64,000 nt of DNA. Source: Rotaria socialis. Taxonomy: Eukaryota > Rotifera > Eurotatoria > Philodinida > Philodinidae. Under the pieces are notes generated by a model. It ran no database searches, was not told the DNA's origin, and saw only the letters and a program-made list of their open reading frames with translations. Location: assembly GCA_905331475.1 (NCBI GenBank), contig CAJNYU010001576.1, positions 40,697 through 104,696 on the forward strand. The letters run 5' to 3'. The stretch's first letter is position 1. The number at the start of each line of letters is the position of its first letter. Below are positions 28,232-40,794 of this stretch, piece after piece. The position numbers were made by a program, and so were the translations under genes.

Positions 28232-31200
28232 CTAGAAAATAAAAGATGATTTTTATTTATTTTTAAATCGAAAAAGAAAATTTGCAAGATAAGAAGAAAC
28301 ACGTTGAAACGCATGATAAGAGAACAAGTTCAACGTTCCAAATGACTCATAGCTATTAGAAATCTTTCAATAAACTCTTCAAATTGAAGATAAAGACATC
28401 TTTTATCTTTTTCCTAATAAAAACAAACTAGCTTTTCAATCTAATGTTTATTTAAAATATTGCTCTAGGCTTATTGATTTCCGTGCATTGCTTTCAGCAG
28501 TGATATTCTATTCTTTTTTATTTTTATTTTGTCAAAAAGAAGACTAAATCAACCGCTCTCATCTATTTTATTCATATAGAGTTCGATAGTGCATTTCTTT
28601 TTCTTTTCTCTGATGATGAAGACATCCATTGAACGCGTCTGTTCTGCGTTAAAACAATATTTACACCTCATATAGTCGGGATACGATTCAAAAACTTATC
28701 ATCTCCATTCTAATTGTTCATAAAAAGAAACTATCAAGGATAATGATCGAAGGAAGGTATTTCCTAGTAACATCCGGCCTATTGTTGTCATATTGTTAAC
28801 AATATTATCAACGACATGAACTGTGAGGTTATAATTATTGAAACTTGATATAGAAAGAGAAAGAAAAAGAGGGAATGAAACAATAAAAAAGTTAAACTGT
28901 CAAAACGAAATAGATAAAGATCAGAATGTACCTAAATTCTTCAAATAGAATAATAGTCTTAGCTACTTATTTAAGGTTTCATACATTATAAAAAGAAAAA
29001 AAAGAAAAAGAACTGCTCGAATCAAGTAACGACTAAAATGCTTAAAGCCGACACAAAATCATCTTTATGAACAGTATGTTGTGATTGTTAGTAAAATAGA
29101 AAAATAAGATGAGAGACAAATACTTCGTATACCTATGAAGACTTAAAACACTCAAGTTCACTTAGCGCTTATATCAACTGCAATATGTTTACTAAAGATA
29201 AAGAATGTTGTTTCTACGAAAAAAGAAAAAAAAAGAAGAAACGATTGAAAATTTTCTAATATACTCAGTTGATTAATCTCTTGTTGTTAATACATAATTT
29301 TATATCTGATATGAAAATTAGATTGTAAATAGAAATTTATATTGTCGAGTCGATATATTTAATTTAAATTTTGTTCTCACAATAGCTGTTAATTGATATT
29401 ATCTCTAGTTGTTGTTCTGATTGATTTGCATATTTTCAATTGACATTGAACGCACGATGTGTGCAATGAATATCAGTTTAATGTATATCAATGTGAGTTA
29501 CTTGAAATTCTAAACGTGCTACCATTATCTAGTACTATTTAGATTGATGGTGCCGATCACAATTGAGTGTCAATTTATGTATCGATGCACAACGAATCTC
29601 TTCGATTCAATTTGTATGAATCAAATCAAAGGTCATCATCAATAAAACTTACTTCTACTATATAAGATAGATTTGTCTGATAAAATTCATATAAATCACT
29701 GTTCCGTTGAAAGATGAAATACACTTAGTTTCTTCGTTGTTTCGAATAAGTGATAATGAGTAGGCCATGAACAATAGTGAAGACATTAAGACTATTCATT
29801 GAAAATGAGCAAAAGAGACTAAAATAGAGCTGTTCATTCACTAGCTCTATTACTACCAGACGAATATATGTCTTCTTTAAAGTAATCGAACAGTTCAAGT
29901 ATCTTTGTTTGTCTTTTCAACTACGAAAACACATAGAAAAAAAAAGATTGTATTTGGATAAGGTGAACAAAATTTACCTTCTAATGACTGAATTAATACA
30001 ATATCTTGGCATTTCTTTTACCTTGTTCTTAGTGCACATGGCGGAACCCGATGTTCATCGTTAATATCACTATCGGATGTGTAAATAAACGTAATGCATG
30101 CAGCAAATATGTATATAAAACAGGAAGAAGGTTATTTTCTTTCTCTTTTTCTCGTTCGCTAAATGGATGAAATGACCAATGGGCAATCGAAACCAGATGG
30201 AAAATGACGAACAAATAACGAAGAGAAAAGGAATGCTGATGATGATTGCATCATGGGTGTGCACGAGAGAGTTGTTTTTGACTCAATTAGAAGCTGCTGG
30301 TGTTCAACTTGTTATTTCAAGGACCCTGCTGATTGTTCATTTCATTTTTTATTTTGAAGCTTCATCTGTACCAGACTATTTATTTTGCTATGTCAATCAT
30401 CGTGTCTTTATCGTTCTAATACGCAAGTAATTAGGCTATACAATATGTCGGTATACCTGTATATGTGCATGAAATAGTAACAAAAGAAGATGTGAACACC
30501 AACCTTGCAGACCATTCATATATAGCTATATATATATTGGCCTTGGGTGTTAATAAAGTGTACCATGAGAAAGAGAATGAATTGAAAAAGTGTGAAATGA
30601 AGCTGATGCACTAGTTGATGCAAGATTCGGATTTTTTTTTATAAGACAATACTACTTCACCAATCACGATCTAAATTGGCTCATTCACTCAGTTATTTTT
30701 CGAATGCTCGACAAATATTGAGTAGATGAGTTAATTTTAATTTAAACGAGTGCAACTGATAGAAAACGTAACGGATTACAATTGGACATGCTTTTATTTA
30801 TATCAATTAGAAGTATTCGATAGAGAAGATAAAGATTATTGTTTGGGAAAAAAGAATACAAACAATATTCGATGTAAATAAAATATGGATCGGATATCTA
30901 AACCAAAGAAAAACAGATCAAAGATGCTAAAAATAATTTGTGTTATCTTTTCCTCTAGTCCATTTGTAAGACAAAAAATGAACAGATGCATGGCTTATCT
31001 CAGTCATAATTCTATATGTTGGGTGCTGAATAATATTGTTTTTTTTTCTGCTATTCTCGAGAGAGAAAAAAGACAGTATGTACATGTGTCTAGACTCGAA
31101 CGGTGATGGACAACCCCTTGCAGTGTTTTCCAATCAAATATACATACATATCCTGCTGGGTTCAACAAATTGTTGATAGCCTTTCTTTTTTTCTCAAGGC

Positions 31201-32043
31201 TTCTACTATCGGTTCAATAATAAAACACTTGTCGAATAGCAAAAGACAGAAAAAAAACCAGAGAGAGAGAAAGAAAATGAGAGATAAATCTGTCTTCTCA
31301 CCTAGATTTAAAAAGCCTGACATAAATGATAAGATGCAAGGTTGATGGACAAATTATGACATTATCGATTAACTTTATGGACTTTCTCAATAGTATCTTC
31401 ACACATGATTTAATTGTACATTGTGTTAGAAACATAATGAAATGTTTACGTAGACTTTTCTCTTTTAGCACTTTGCACAAAACAATCGAAAGAAAATTCG
31501 TCAAACATTAGCACACATCCACATGAAAAAAAATGTGCAGATAGTTAGTCATTTGAAAAATTGTAAATCTTCATTCTTTATTTTTGTTTATTTAAAATTG
31601 ATCAGCTCGATATTCTATTCTATTCGAAGCGAGAGCGAGCTGTTTTTTAAATAATCATTTCAATTAAACTATTCATCTAATTAAAGATGAAAAATATATG
31701 AAATAATAGAAAGTATTTTAATTTCGCTATACATCTGTCAAATGTAGATTCGTAGAGATGCATAATTCCATCTATTCAATTGGTCCTGCTGTTACGGTAT
31801 GTCTAGAATATTGCCATCGCTCTTGGAAAGAATGAGAAATATACATTTGCATCGTAGAGTAAATTAAAATTCATACATGTACACACAATAAGTATGCTTT
31901 AAAGATCAAATCTTTTTTCTTATCTATGCAGATGAAAGAGCTCAGTAGAACGCATAGTGTTATGTACCGACAACCAATATATGTTAGGTGCATTCTTGGC
32001 ATGGACATAAATAACGAGAGATTTTGGAAATCCATGTTGATAA

Positions 32044-32062
32044 ATATATATATATATATATA
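32044..32062. repeat. (AT)n microsatellite
   Basis: A run of about nine AT dinucleotides in intergenic sequence. Confidence 0.85.
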
Positions 32063-34107
32063 CATGAACGACAAGTAAATAGAAAGTTCAAGGACCAAGC
32101 TATTTGATATGAATCATAATTTATAAATGACGATGATTTAAGTGACATCGATAAGAAGAAAAATGAGCAGAGCAAAAGAACAGTAAATAAATACTTGAAT
32201 AACTATATATGATCAATAAAATAATTCGATTGCTAAAACTATCTACGCATAAATAATTCATAAACGAAAATCAGATATTGAACGGAATTTTTATTGCTGA
32301 ATACAGTTTTGAACAATGGCAAACTAATAATCCACAACTGACATAATTTAGCTTGTTTATTATCAACAATTATTGCTGTTAATGGAGTGAAAGATAAAAA
32401 GAAATAGACATTTGATTGTTCTATTATATAACAGGCGATGACAATTTGATAATTGTTTAGAGATGATAAACAACTATCTCATTGTTTTCGACTTAATTGT
32501 TAATATTTATGCATTTGTTTCACAACTCAGACACATTTCTATTGAAACTTAATATTATTTGTTGTTTATTCGTATGATGTCTTTTTTTCTCTTGAATTCT
32601 TCTTGCTATCTGACATTATTGATCATTCTGCATTCTTTTTTTAACATGACATCTAAAATTTATCAGCGGCAATAAAATCAATATATTATATTTCCTTTTT
32701 TTTTTGTTTTTTAGAAAGAAATTTTGAATCAAGCCATTATATGGTATATTTTCTAAGTCTTTTTCCATAATCGCGAGTCTTCGGGTGATGTATAATGATC
32801 TGATAAAAGAAAAAATCATAGATATGCAAAACAAACAAATGAAGTTATGAATGCGAATCAATCTTATAAAAATGAACAGATTATAAGCATCATATTTCAT
32901 TTTCGTAGAAGTTGTTTTCTATGGTTTCTCAATTTTTCTACGAATAGATTTGTTTCCCTCACATGTAATTCTAAAGTAAATCAAAATAATTCTTCTTGTC
33001 ACTTTTTTTTATAGAGTACAACTTGCAATTGAATTGTGAATCAAAATTATACTTAATCATTTCGTTTAAGCAAGTACTTTTAATATATGTGTGTAACTTT
33101 TCTCTTCTTTTCATGTGACTAAAAACATGCAAATGAAAATAGTTGCACCTTTCTGATAGTTATTTAGAAAAACAAGATAATTAGCGCGAAAATATTCTCA
33201 CCTTTTTATCTATAAATGATTCCGCATATTGTAACATATGAGCGTATCTTTATTATTCTCGACTAAAGTATAACTAAAACTATGATTGTTTTGTTCTACT
33301 TATATCTCAACACTAATAAAAAGTTAATACCAGACTATCGTTTTTCGATATTATCTGGTACCATTTTACTGCGAGCTAAACTAATGTATTAAGTTTTGTG
33401 AAATGTGCATTGATTTACCAACCAACATTTGTCGAACTGTTAAATCAATTTTCTTTAGTTTTATTTCTGGTTCTGATTAAATTAGTTTTTATCTTAATTT
33501 CCTTGTTAAAAAATAGTCATTTTTTGAATACTTTGTATGATTCTACTAAATTATATAAAGCTAACATTAGCTAATTATTTTGAGAACTTCATAGTCTAAT
33601 CAATCTTTGGACGTTACGTATGTATGAAAACTAGAAAAAAAAAGATAGAATCATCAATTGTTTTGTTACACTCTAAAATTTAGTGCAGCTTTGTTTGTTT
33701 GACTGTAAAAAATTCTCTCAGACTCATGGTTTTGCGAGGATAAAAATCTATAAGAGTAATTTGCAGTAGGCTTTTTTCAAGATTTATTTTGCTAGAATAA
33801 AAAATTAGGATATTCACAATTATGCCAACTATAGTTTTAGTAACGATCATCAAGATGTACGCAGTGACAATCCTAGGACCGCTAGGACAGAAAAAGAAGT
33901 CATATTTCAAAGTTAAAGTTTTATTAGAATCACAAATAAAAGGGATCGATTGTGTAGATTCTTATACAGTGAAAAATAGTCGATTTGAAAATACTTAGTG
34001 TATTATTTGAAGAAAAAACAAAAGGTATATGTCGCGATATCTATTTCGACAAAACAAGATTTTTAGTCATGCTTCTATCGACACCATGTGACAAATTTCC
34101 ATTTATT

Positions 34108-34126
34108 TATATATATATATATATAT
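34108..34126. repeat. (AT)n microsatellite
   Basis: A run of about nine AT dinucleotides in intergenic sequence. Confidence 0.85.
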
Positions 34127-35046
34127 GTATTTATTTATAACAGTAATTTTCTAATAGAAAGTTTTTCAAAAGTATTTGCCTTCGCTTTCTGTTACCCATG
34201 AATATACTCGCTCATGATTAAAGTACAAACAATATAGGGAATATTCACAAAATCAAATCTTTTTTATGATTCCTGTATATTTACTGACGTGGAAGAAAAG
34301 CTATTTTTATTAACTTGATTTTTATTGTCATACCGGTAATAAAGATTCGATTCCATGATAGATATTATTTTTATAAGATACTACTCAATCACGAAAATAA
34401 ATACTATTCTAAATATTTATCTCTAATATTCTCATGTTAATCGTTTCACTAATAGTTCTAAAAAATTAATTTTTAATAGAAAATTTCAAACGAGTATATT
34501 TTGAAGATATCTATCTATAACTATATATAAAAATACATGCAGAGTTAGATTGAGCCTTTGAATTTAATCACATACCATGCACCTTATGCTGTCAATCAAT
34601 ATACCACGAGAAATCAAGTCATATTTGCAAACTTGAATATCCAAATTCTAAATTGTAGCATCGAAAGCGACTGCATTGATATATTTGTTTGTTTTTCAGT
34701 TGATAAATACTAATAAGGGATTCACATTACTTTTCCAATTTCATTAAAAGTAATCCTTAATAATATTGGTGCTATATAAGGTAAACTATTAGGAATCAGT
34801 TTTTGCATTTATTTAAAAATATTTTTAATTTATTTTTATATAAATCTAATGATAAATAAATAAATAAAATGTCAACTTCATGGGAAAGATAATACTTCTT
34901 CTTCTTCTGTAAGATTAATTAGTTTAGTTATTGACACCAATGCACATACGAGATAGATAAATTTTATGAAAATTTGTTTTTATTCGTAATCGTATCTTTA
35001 TTCGCTGTAGATATCACAAAACAAAACGATCTATGCTTTTTTAAAA

Positions 35047-35484
35047 TTAGATTAAAATAGTTCTTATATCTCTCCATGACTTTCTTTCTATTTCAACCGA
35101 ATCATTACTTTCACGTTCAACTACTTGTTTCAGTAAATTTTTAATTTCCTTCGATAACGTTGATGTAACACGTCGTCGTAATTGTAATAAATGATTGCGA
35201 GTATAGTGAATTCTTGTCAATTTCTTGTACTCAGTCAACATGTAATTTTGTTGTTCCATAGCTAATAATGACTCAAGTAAAATAGTTGAACCTTCAATAT
35301 GTTCAGCCATGGACAAAAGTGAATCGAGACGTGATTGAGTATTTTCAACAGATAAATTAACTGTAGACAAGTGAACTGATCGAATATTTGACGCTATTTG
35401 AGTAATACGCGCACAAAGAAACGTAAGACGATCAATTTCTTCATCCAATCTAATAATTGATGAAAAAGTTTTGATATTAGCCAT
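35047..35484 (-). CDS. Small helical protein of unknown function, 145 residues
   Basis: Single open frame starting MANIKTFSSIIRLDEEID. It is predicted mostly alpha-helical, with Leu/Ile at heptad-like spacing in roughly residues 10-60 and 70-120, a basic stretch (LRRRV) near residue 103, and no signal peptide or membrane segment. Codon use resembles the neighbouring real genes. I do not recognise the family. Small helical complex subunits (BLOC/BORC or kinetochore type) have this look, but no diagnostic motif is present. It lies about 440 bp downstream of the GPCR stop on the same strand. A missed first exon is possible. Confidence 0.6.
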   Translation of the reverse strand: MANIKTFSSIIRLDEEIDRLTFLCARITQIASNIRSVHLSTVNLSVENTQSRLDSLLSMAEHIEGSTILLESLLAMEQQNYMLTEYKKLTRIHYTRNHLLQLRRRVTSTLSKEIKNLLKQVVERESNDSVEIERKSWRDIRTILI

Positions 35485-35924
35485 AACTACAATGACTTAT
35501 ACAAGTCTACGCTGTGATTGAATAAGTGAAATCAAATCTACTGTGTTAAAATTCAATTTATTCTCTGAAACTTTTCAGACAGTAACACGTTACGAATGCA
35601 TAGAATTTTTCATTGAAATATTGCCCACGTGTTTGTAAAGAAACACTGATGTACTCAATATTTACTTGTCGACAGAAATACAGTTGGCGAAAAGAAAAAT
35701 TGAATAAGAATGAAAAAAAAAGTTCAAAAGAATGTTTAGATTTTATTTCCTATGTTTTCATTGGAAGACAAATTTAGAAATAGTCGAATTGACTATTCGT
35801 TTTTAAAAAAGATACTTAATTATTACATGAAAAAACTAAAGATTTAAGAAATCGAATAGAAGAAAAAACATCATCTTTTGGCAATGTTCATCGAAAAAAA
35901 AAATCTAATTACAAATGTATTATG

Positions 35925-38111
35925 TCAAAAGTGAAATAATTTTTTCATAGAGTTAATCTTTGGTAATGTTGATGACGTTAATATTGTTGATGTTGTCGTA
36001 GTACGTCGTAACGATTGCTGTCGAATAGGTAATATTATTGAAAATTTTTGTTTTAAATTATCGAAAACTCTTTTTGAACATAAAAATCCAAAACAAATGA
36101 ATACTCCGGGTAAAGAATTTATTATTTCAAATAGAATCCATAGCCACGTTTGTCTGATAGCAAGAGCACCGATCAAGAAGATCCATTGAATACCCATCAA
36201 TGATGCTAAACGAACATAGACAAATGCGATGTTAGCATTTTTCATATTTGATGAAGACGTAACAGCGGCTAATTTAGCAATACGATGTGACCGATGAATA
36301 GCCAGAATCGTTTTTATGAATAAAACTGTGACGATTACGAAAATACAGCCAATAGGTAAAAGAAAGAATATGATCATAGCATTAGCATTTGAAATCGAAC
36401 AATAAATTGAACCATATGCTGGAGAAAATTGTGATTGTGGCACCGTAAATTGAATTACACAAGCTATTAATAGAATAATACCAGTTGAACAAAAGATAAG
36501 TACATTATAGGCTATCAGACGAGTATGGTTTTTATCATTTTTATCATGTTGTACTGTTTGATGATTAAATGTTGAAAAAATATGAATGGCTATTATTAAT
36601 AACCAAAAAAACGAGGATAAATAAAAATAATGAATGATTATAGCTGATATAAAACATACAGATTTATGCTCAGTTAGATTTGAAGTAGAAATAAATGTTA
36701 ATTGACCAATAAACAATGATATTGAAAGAAATAATAAACATTTTCCTGGTAAATTGTTCAAGAAAGGAATTAACCCAAAAAAAATACCAAACAATAAAAG
36801 GCATCCAAGAGAAATAGAAGTAAAAACGATAGATAGTAGATTACGATAAAATGGAAACGAACTCGTCATTACGTATGATGGTTCCAAATTCATCCAATTA
36901 TCAATACAAAAAACAATTCTATTGTTACTAATAACAACATACTCATCATTTTTTAATAAAAGTGTATAATTATCAAGATAAATACTTCCATTATTATTAT
37001 ATATCTTATCGTTTGATTGAATCAATGTTTGAATTGGATATGAACATTTCATTGAAATAATAAATTCATGATTTGAATTTGTAATTTGTGTGCAATTTTT
37101 TTCAAATAAATCATACAATTCATTTGGATTTGTACAATTGTAATTAATTGAATAGATAGCATGAGGTATTGTATTATTATTTAAATAGCGTTTAAGAAGA
37201 TTAGGATCAAATAGTATTGATAGTGGATGAACACGTATGTGTATGACGAAAGCTGATGATGAACGAATATATGGATCCACACATGTTATTTCATAATTAT
37301 TATTGACATTATTACATTTGGCACAATAGAAATTACGATAGATAATATCTGAATCTGGTACATAACGATAAGCTGTGACAAATGACGAACAATTTTGAGT
37401 TAGCTCAATTGATGTATTCGGAGGACAAGTTGATGGGACAACTTTTTTACATGGTCGAATAAAAACAGATGGGTGAGCATTCCCTCGATCACGTGGATAA
37501 AGAATTGTTTTTAAACAATTTTTGGTTAAATTATGGATATAATATTCAACTTGTTGATCATCATTTAAAATAAGATAATCATTATCATTACCTTGCCCAT
37601 GACACCACGGTTTATATTCCCAAAATTTTATATTATTACTTGCATCATTATTACAATAAGCACAATAGTAGTTCCTATATGTGATATTTGTTTGTAAACT
37701 TGTTACTGGAATAAATAATATTGGATTATGATTAAATGTTTGATTATTTAAATTTCGGCATTGTCTATCAACTTGTGAACCAATATATATAGGTAAGCAT
37801 TCAGTACGCATCCAAACGAATAATCGATTAGATGAAGGCATTGTATTTGACATTATAGGTAAAAGATAATCTACACATTCATATTTATTGGTTGATACTT
37901 TAGTATCTTCACAACAGTCACCATATTGCTGACAAACAGAGTCACAAAAACAATTTCGTGATTGTATGAAAGAATCTTGATTGTAAATTGACGGAGATAT
38001 AAACGATGAATTTTTACATGTATCTCGAAGAACACATTGTTCATTACTATTGGATGTAAAACAAAATTTTAAATGAATTATGATAATCAACAAATGATTA
38101 TAACGAAACAT
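35925..38111 (-). CDS. Somatomedin-B domain, Methuselah-like seven-helix receptor
   Basis: One uninterrupted frame of 728 residues. A signal peptide (about 1-19) precedes a Cys-rich somatomedin-B-like domain (about 25-80) with the CFCDSVCQQYGDCCED core. The rest of the ectodomain has two related Cys motifs, YYCAYCNN and FYCAKCNN, and many Asn-glycosylation sites. Seven membrane helices occupy about 425-690. The SSFFWLLIIAIHIFSTF segment in helix 3 and the GSIYCSI loop before helix 5 resemble class B/Methuselah receptors. The tail is short and Ser/Thr-rich. The ligand is unknown and G-protein coupling is inferred. The absence of introns is odd in a window where other genes have many, and would fit retrocopy origin or an intronless receptor family. 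The gene appears intact. Confidence 0.85.
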   Translation of the reverse strand: MFRYNHLLIIIIHLKFCFTSNSNEQCVLRDTCKNSSFISPSIYNQDSFIQSRNCFCDSVCQQYGDCCEDTKVSTNKYECVDYLLPIMSNTMPSSNRLFVWMRTECLPIYIGSQVDRQCRNLNNQTFNHNPILFIPVTSLQTNITYRNYYCAYCNNDASNNIKFWEYKPWCHGQGNDNDYLILNDDQQVEYYIHNLTKNCLKTILYPRDRGNAHPSVFIRPCKKVVPSTCPPNTSIELTQNCSSFVTAYRYVPDSDIIYRNFYCAKCNNVNNNYEITCVDPYIRSSSAFVIHIRVHPLSILFDPNLLKRYLNNNTIPHAIYSINYNCTNPNELYDLFEKNCTQITNSNHEFIISMKCSYPIQTLIQSNDKIYNNNGSIYLDNYTLLLKNDEYVVISNNRIVFCIDNWMNLEPSYVMTSSFPFYRNLLSIVFTSISLGCLLLFGIFFGLIPFLNNLPGKCLLFLSISLFIGQLTFISTSNLTEHKSVCFISAIIIHYFYLSSFFWLLIIAIHIFSTFNHQTVQHDKNDKNHTRLIAYNVLIFCSTGIILLIACVIQFTVPQSQFSPAYGSIYCSISNANAMIIFFLLPIGCIFVIVTVLFIKTILAIHRSHRIAKLAAVTSSSNMKNANIAFVYVRLASLMGIQWIFLIGALAIRQTWLWILFEIINSLPGVFICFGFLCSKRVFDNLKQKFSIILPIRQQSLRRTTTTSTILTSSTLPKINSMKKLFHF

Positions 38112-40087
38112 TTTGGTTGAATGAATAGTTGAATTGATTTTATTAAATGTCTACTTTAACTGTATGCGTTCGTCGCCTTTTTTTTTTGTTGTTGTTACTA
38201 ATGATACACAGTAAATATCATATTATTCTCTTTTTTTTTACTATCTTCTATTCGATAATCGAGGATAGAAATAAAGAGCTAAGAACAGAAAAAGATTATA
38301 TTGATTTAAATGCCAACTTACTTTTATAAGACAACAACTGCACAAGAACAATAATAAAAGCATTGGTCTGATGAATAATTAAACAAATAGAAAATCTAGA
38401 TTATGATAATAGCACAAGAGTTGTACTTATCTAGTCAACCTTATCAATCGCAACTATTATTACGAAGTATGTAATGCAATATTTATGTATACAGAAATGA
38501 GACATTGACAGCATTGCAAATCAACGCTGTATAACAACATATGATAAACATTTATTCTCTACCATCCGCATGTCCACCCCTATGAACATTGTCAAAATCA
38601 CTACAGAAAATTAATGAACATCCGATCAAAAAGCGACTTGAATATTGTTTGTAGAGAATTTAATAATCTATCGATTGGTGAAAACAATTGTTTAATGTGT
38701 TGCTTCCATCTCTGATATAATTAAATTTTGAAATTGCAAAATTTTCGAAAAATTATTTTATCCAGATAGACTTTTATTTTGCAGAATATGTTACTAAAAA
38801 CATAAGTATCAAGATGTTGTGTTTCAAATGGTATGAGCGGAAAATGTTTTAAGTCACAAAAGTGAATTGCTGATAACCAATATCCAAGTTATATTTTTTG
38901 TTCGGTTATACACTGATGTGTTTGAACTTCTTTACTTTTGTTCACTATTTGATCATATTTTACTTTGAACAGAAATGAAAGCTATTGGACATGGCATATG
39001 AAAACTAGGGCTTCAACTTGTATCAAAATCTTTTAAATTTTTAACGAACTAAAAAATCGGACTTTCAGCATTGTGTGGTTTATATTGCGAGCATCTAAAT
39101 TATTCTATGCCAGTGATCAACTTTTAGAAAGCAATAGAGAAAAATCTGTCGTTTACGCAGAGTTAAACAATAGTAGAAATTTAATGTTGTCAATATCATA
39201 ATTCAGTCTTTCTAAGTTTTGAAAAATCTGGTTTAATCAAAATTATGTAAATAAACGAGCAACAAAAGATGGATATCGAGAAAATTTCTCTAGTTTAAAT
39301 TTGATATAAAACCAACAATTCTCTGCTTCGGGGAGAGAAGTCATGAAAAAATAATTCAAATGTTTCCAAATAATATATGTAAGGCGAACGAAATCATGCT
39401 TTAATCAAATTTTGATCCTTGAATCAATAAAGCAATTGTTATGTCCTTTATATTAGCTTATCGAACATTTTAATACTATGATTAACATCAATAGCTGTAA
39501 AATTTACATAGAAAACAAAGAATAATAATGAATATTTTCATAACTGTTGTAAATTAACTGATATAATATTTTCCCTTAAGAAATCAATCTTTTCTTTTGA
39601 TTAAATCGAATCAATCTGCAAGATTCGAAAGCAAAAATTACAATCAAATAGAAACATATAAATAAATTGATCGGCAAAATCAGACAAAAATAAACGAAGC
39701 GTAAAATTTCAAATTTAGAAAAAGGAAACATCACTGAGAATAAATGTTCATTCCTTATTATCACTGTTTTGTAAATTACCTCATTCATCTTGTTGTCCAT
39801 GAACACCAGCAATAATACACATGTAAAGCGAGTATTAAATATTCATGTAAACATCAAAGATTCATTTTTTCTCTATTTAATAAATGTCTCCAAGAACATG
39901 ATGATACCAGACGACTCAAATGATGATACGTCGTTGAAATATATTCATCATAATTATTAGCTATTATCACATGTTCAATATCATAGAACATTTTAAACTG
40001 ACGAATAATAATTTTCCAATGATTGACCTTGTCGTATAATTAAATTTGAACAATTAAACGGACCTCTTTCATTTGCTTCATAGATAG
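38112..40087. other. Intergenic region upstream of the receptor gene
   Basis: No recognisable gene. A frame at 39576-39812 (minus) encodes a hydrophobic 78-residue peptide of low-complexity composition, probably chance. The start region of the receptor gene lies at its left edge. Confidence 0.45.
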
Positions 40088-40466
40088 ACTTTGTTAGGGG
40101 TCATCTCGATTCGGCCCCAATCCGTCCTTTCTCATATCGGTCCCTCTCTCTTTTGCACGTGATGTTTTCATTAGAAAAGACAAAAACGTTAAGTTAACTT
40201 AAAGAGGAAAATGTCTAGTATGTATGTTAAAAATTGTTATTTGTTCGACGAAATACATATAATAATTTAGTAAATCGAATAAGACTACAGTTAGTCTTAT
40301 TCATTGTATACATGATGACTATTTAAATATATAAAATAAAATTATATATCACTATTAACTATTAAGTTGGGACCTAAATGAGACATCACTATTTATATCC
40401 TGATTGTTATAGGACCCAAATAAGACACATGCGAATGAGACCGAATAGAGAGTAATTCCTTTGTTA
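40088..40466. mobile_element. MULE-like non-autonomous DNA transposon, degenerate
   Basis: Body 40097-40457 (361 bp). Its left end (GGGGTCATCTCGATTCGG) and inverted right end (AATTACTCTCTATTCGG) share a TCTCNATTCGG core. That core resembles the terminal repeats of the element at 51056-51604. It is flanked by ACTTTGTTA (40088-40096) and CCTTTGTTA (40458-40466), an 8-of-9 target duplication. No coding remnant was seen. The family call rests on 9-bp duplications and the shared end sequence. Confidence 0.45.
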
Positions 40467-40794
40467 ATATATCCTTCGAACAATGTTGTTCATTAATTAT
40501 TGGCTTTTTCTGTATCAACAGACTATTAGTATTATTTGTATCAAATATATATTGATGATACAATCTAATTTATAATTGTCAAGTGTTCTGTATTATCAAT
40601 AGATTCGACATAAAATCGAAGCTCTCTTCGTTCCACTAGTTCTATAAGTATATTTTTCATTACACGAGCTACTATTGTATGTTCACGTAGTTGAACGATA
40701 GACGTATCGATTACTAAAGAAATGAATAATGATTAAAAGAAAAAATCATCTGTCTTATATTTCAAAAGTTTTAATTTATCTTTAGTCATAACTG

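Larger units (their letters stand above)
28232..35046. other. Gene-free AT-rich region, 6.8 kb
   Basis: The longest stretch without a recognisable gene. Open frames (30029-30430, 30885-31511, 31871-32175, 32616-32900, 33680-33910) occur on both strands, overlap one another and show no motif. (AT)n runs lie near 32044-32062 and 34108-34126. No terminal inverted repeats or target duplications were noticed. The part next to 28231 should include the cadherin promoter. Confidence 0.45.
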
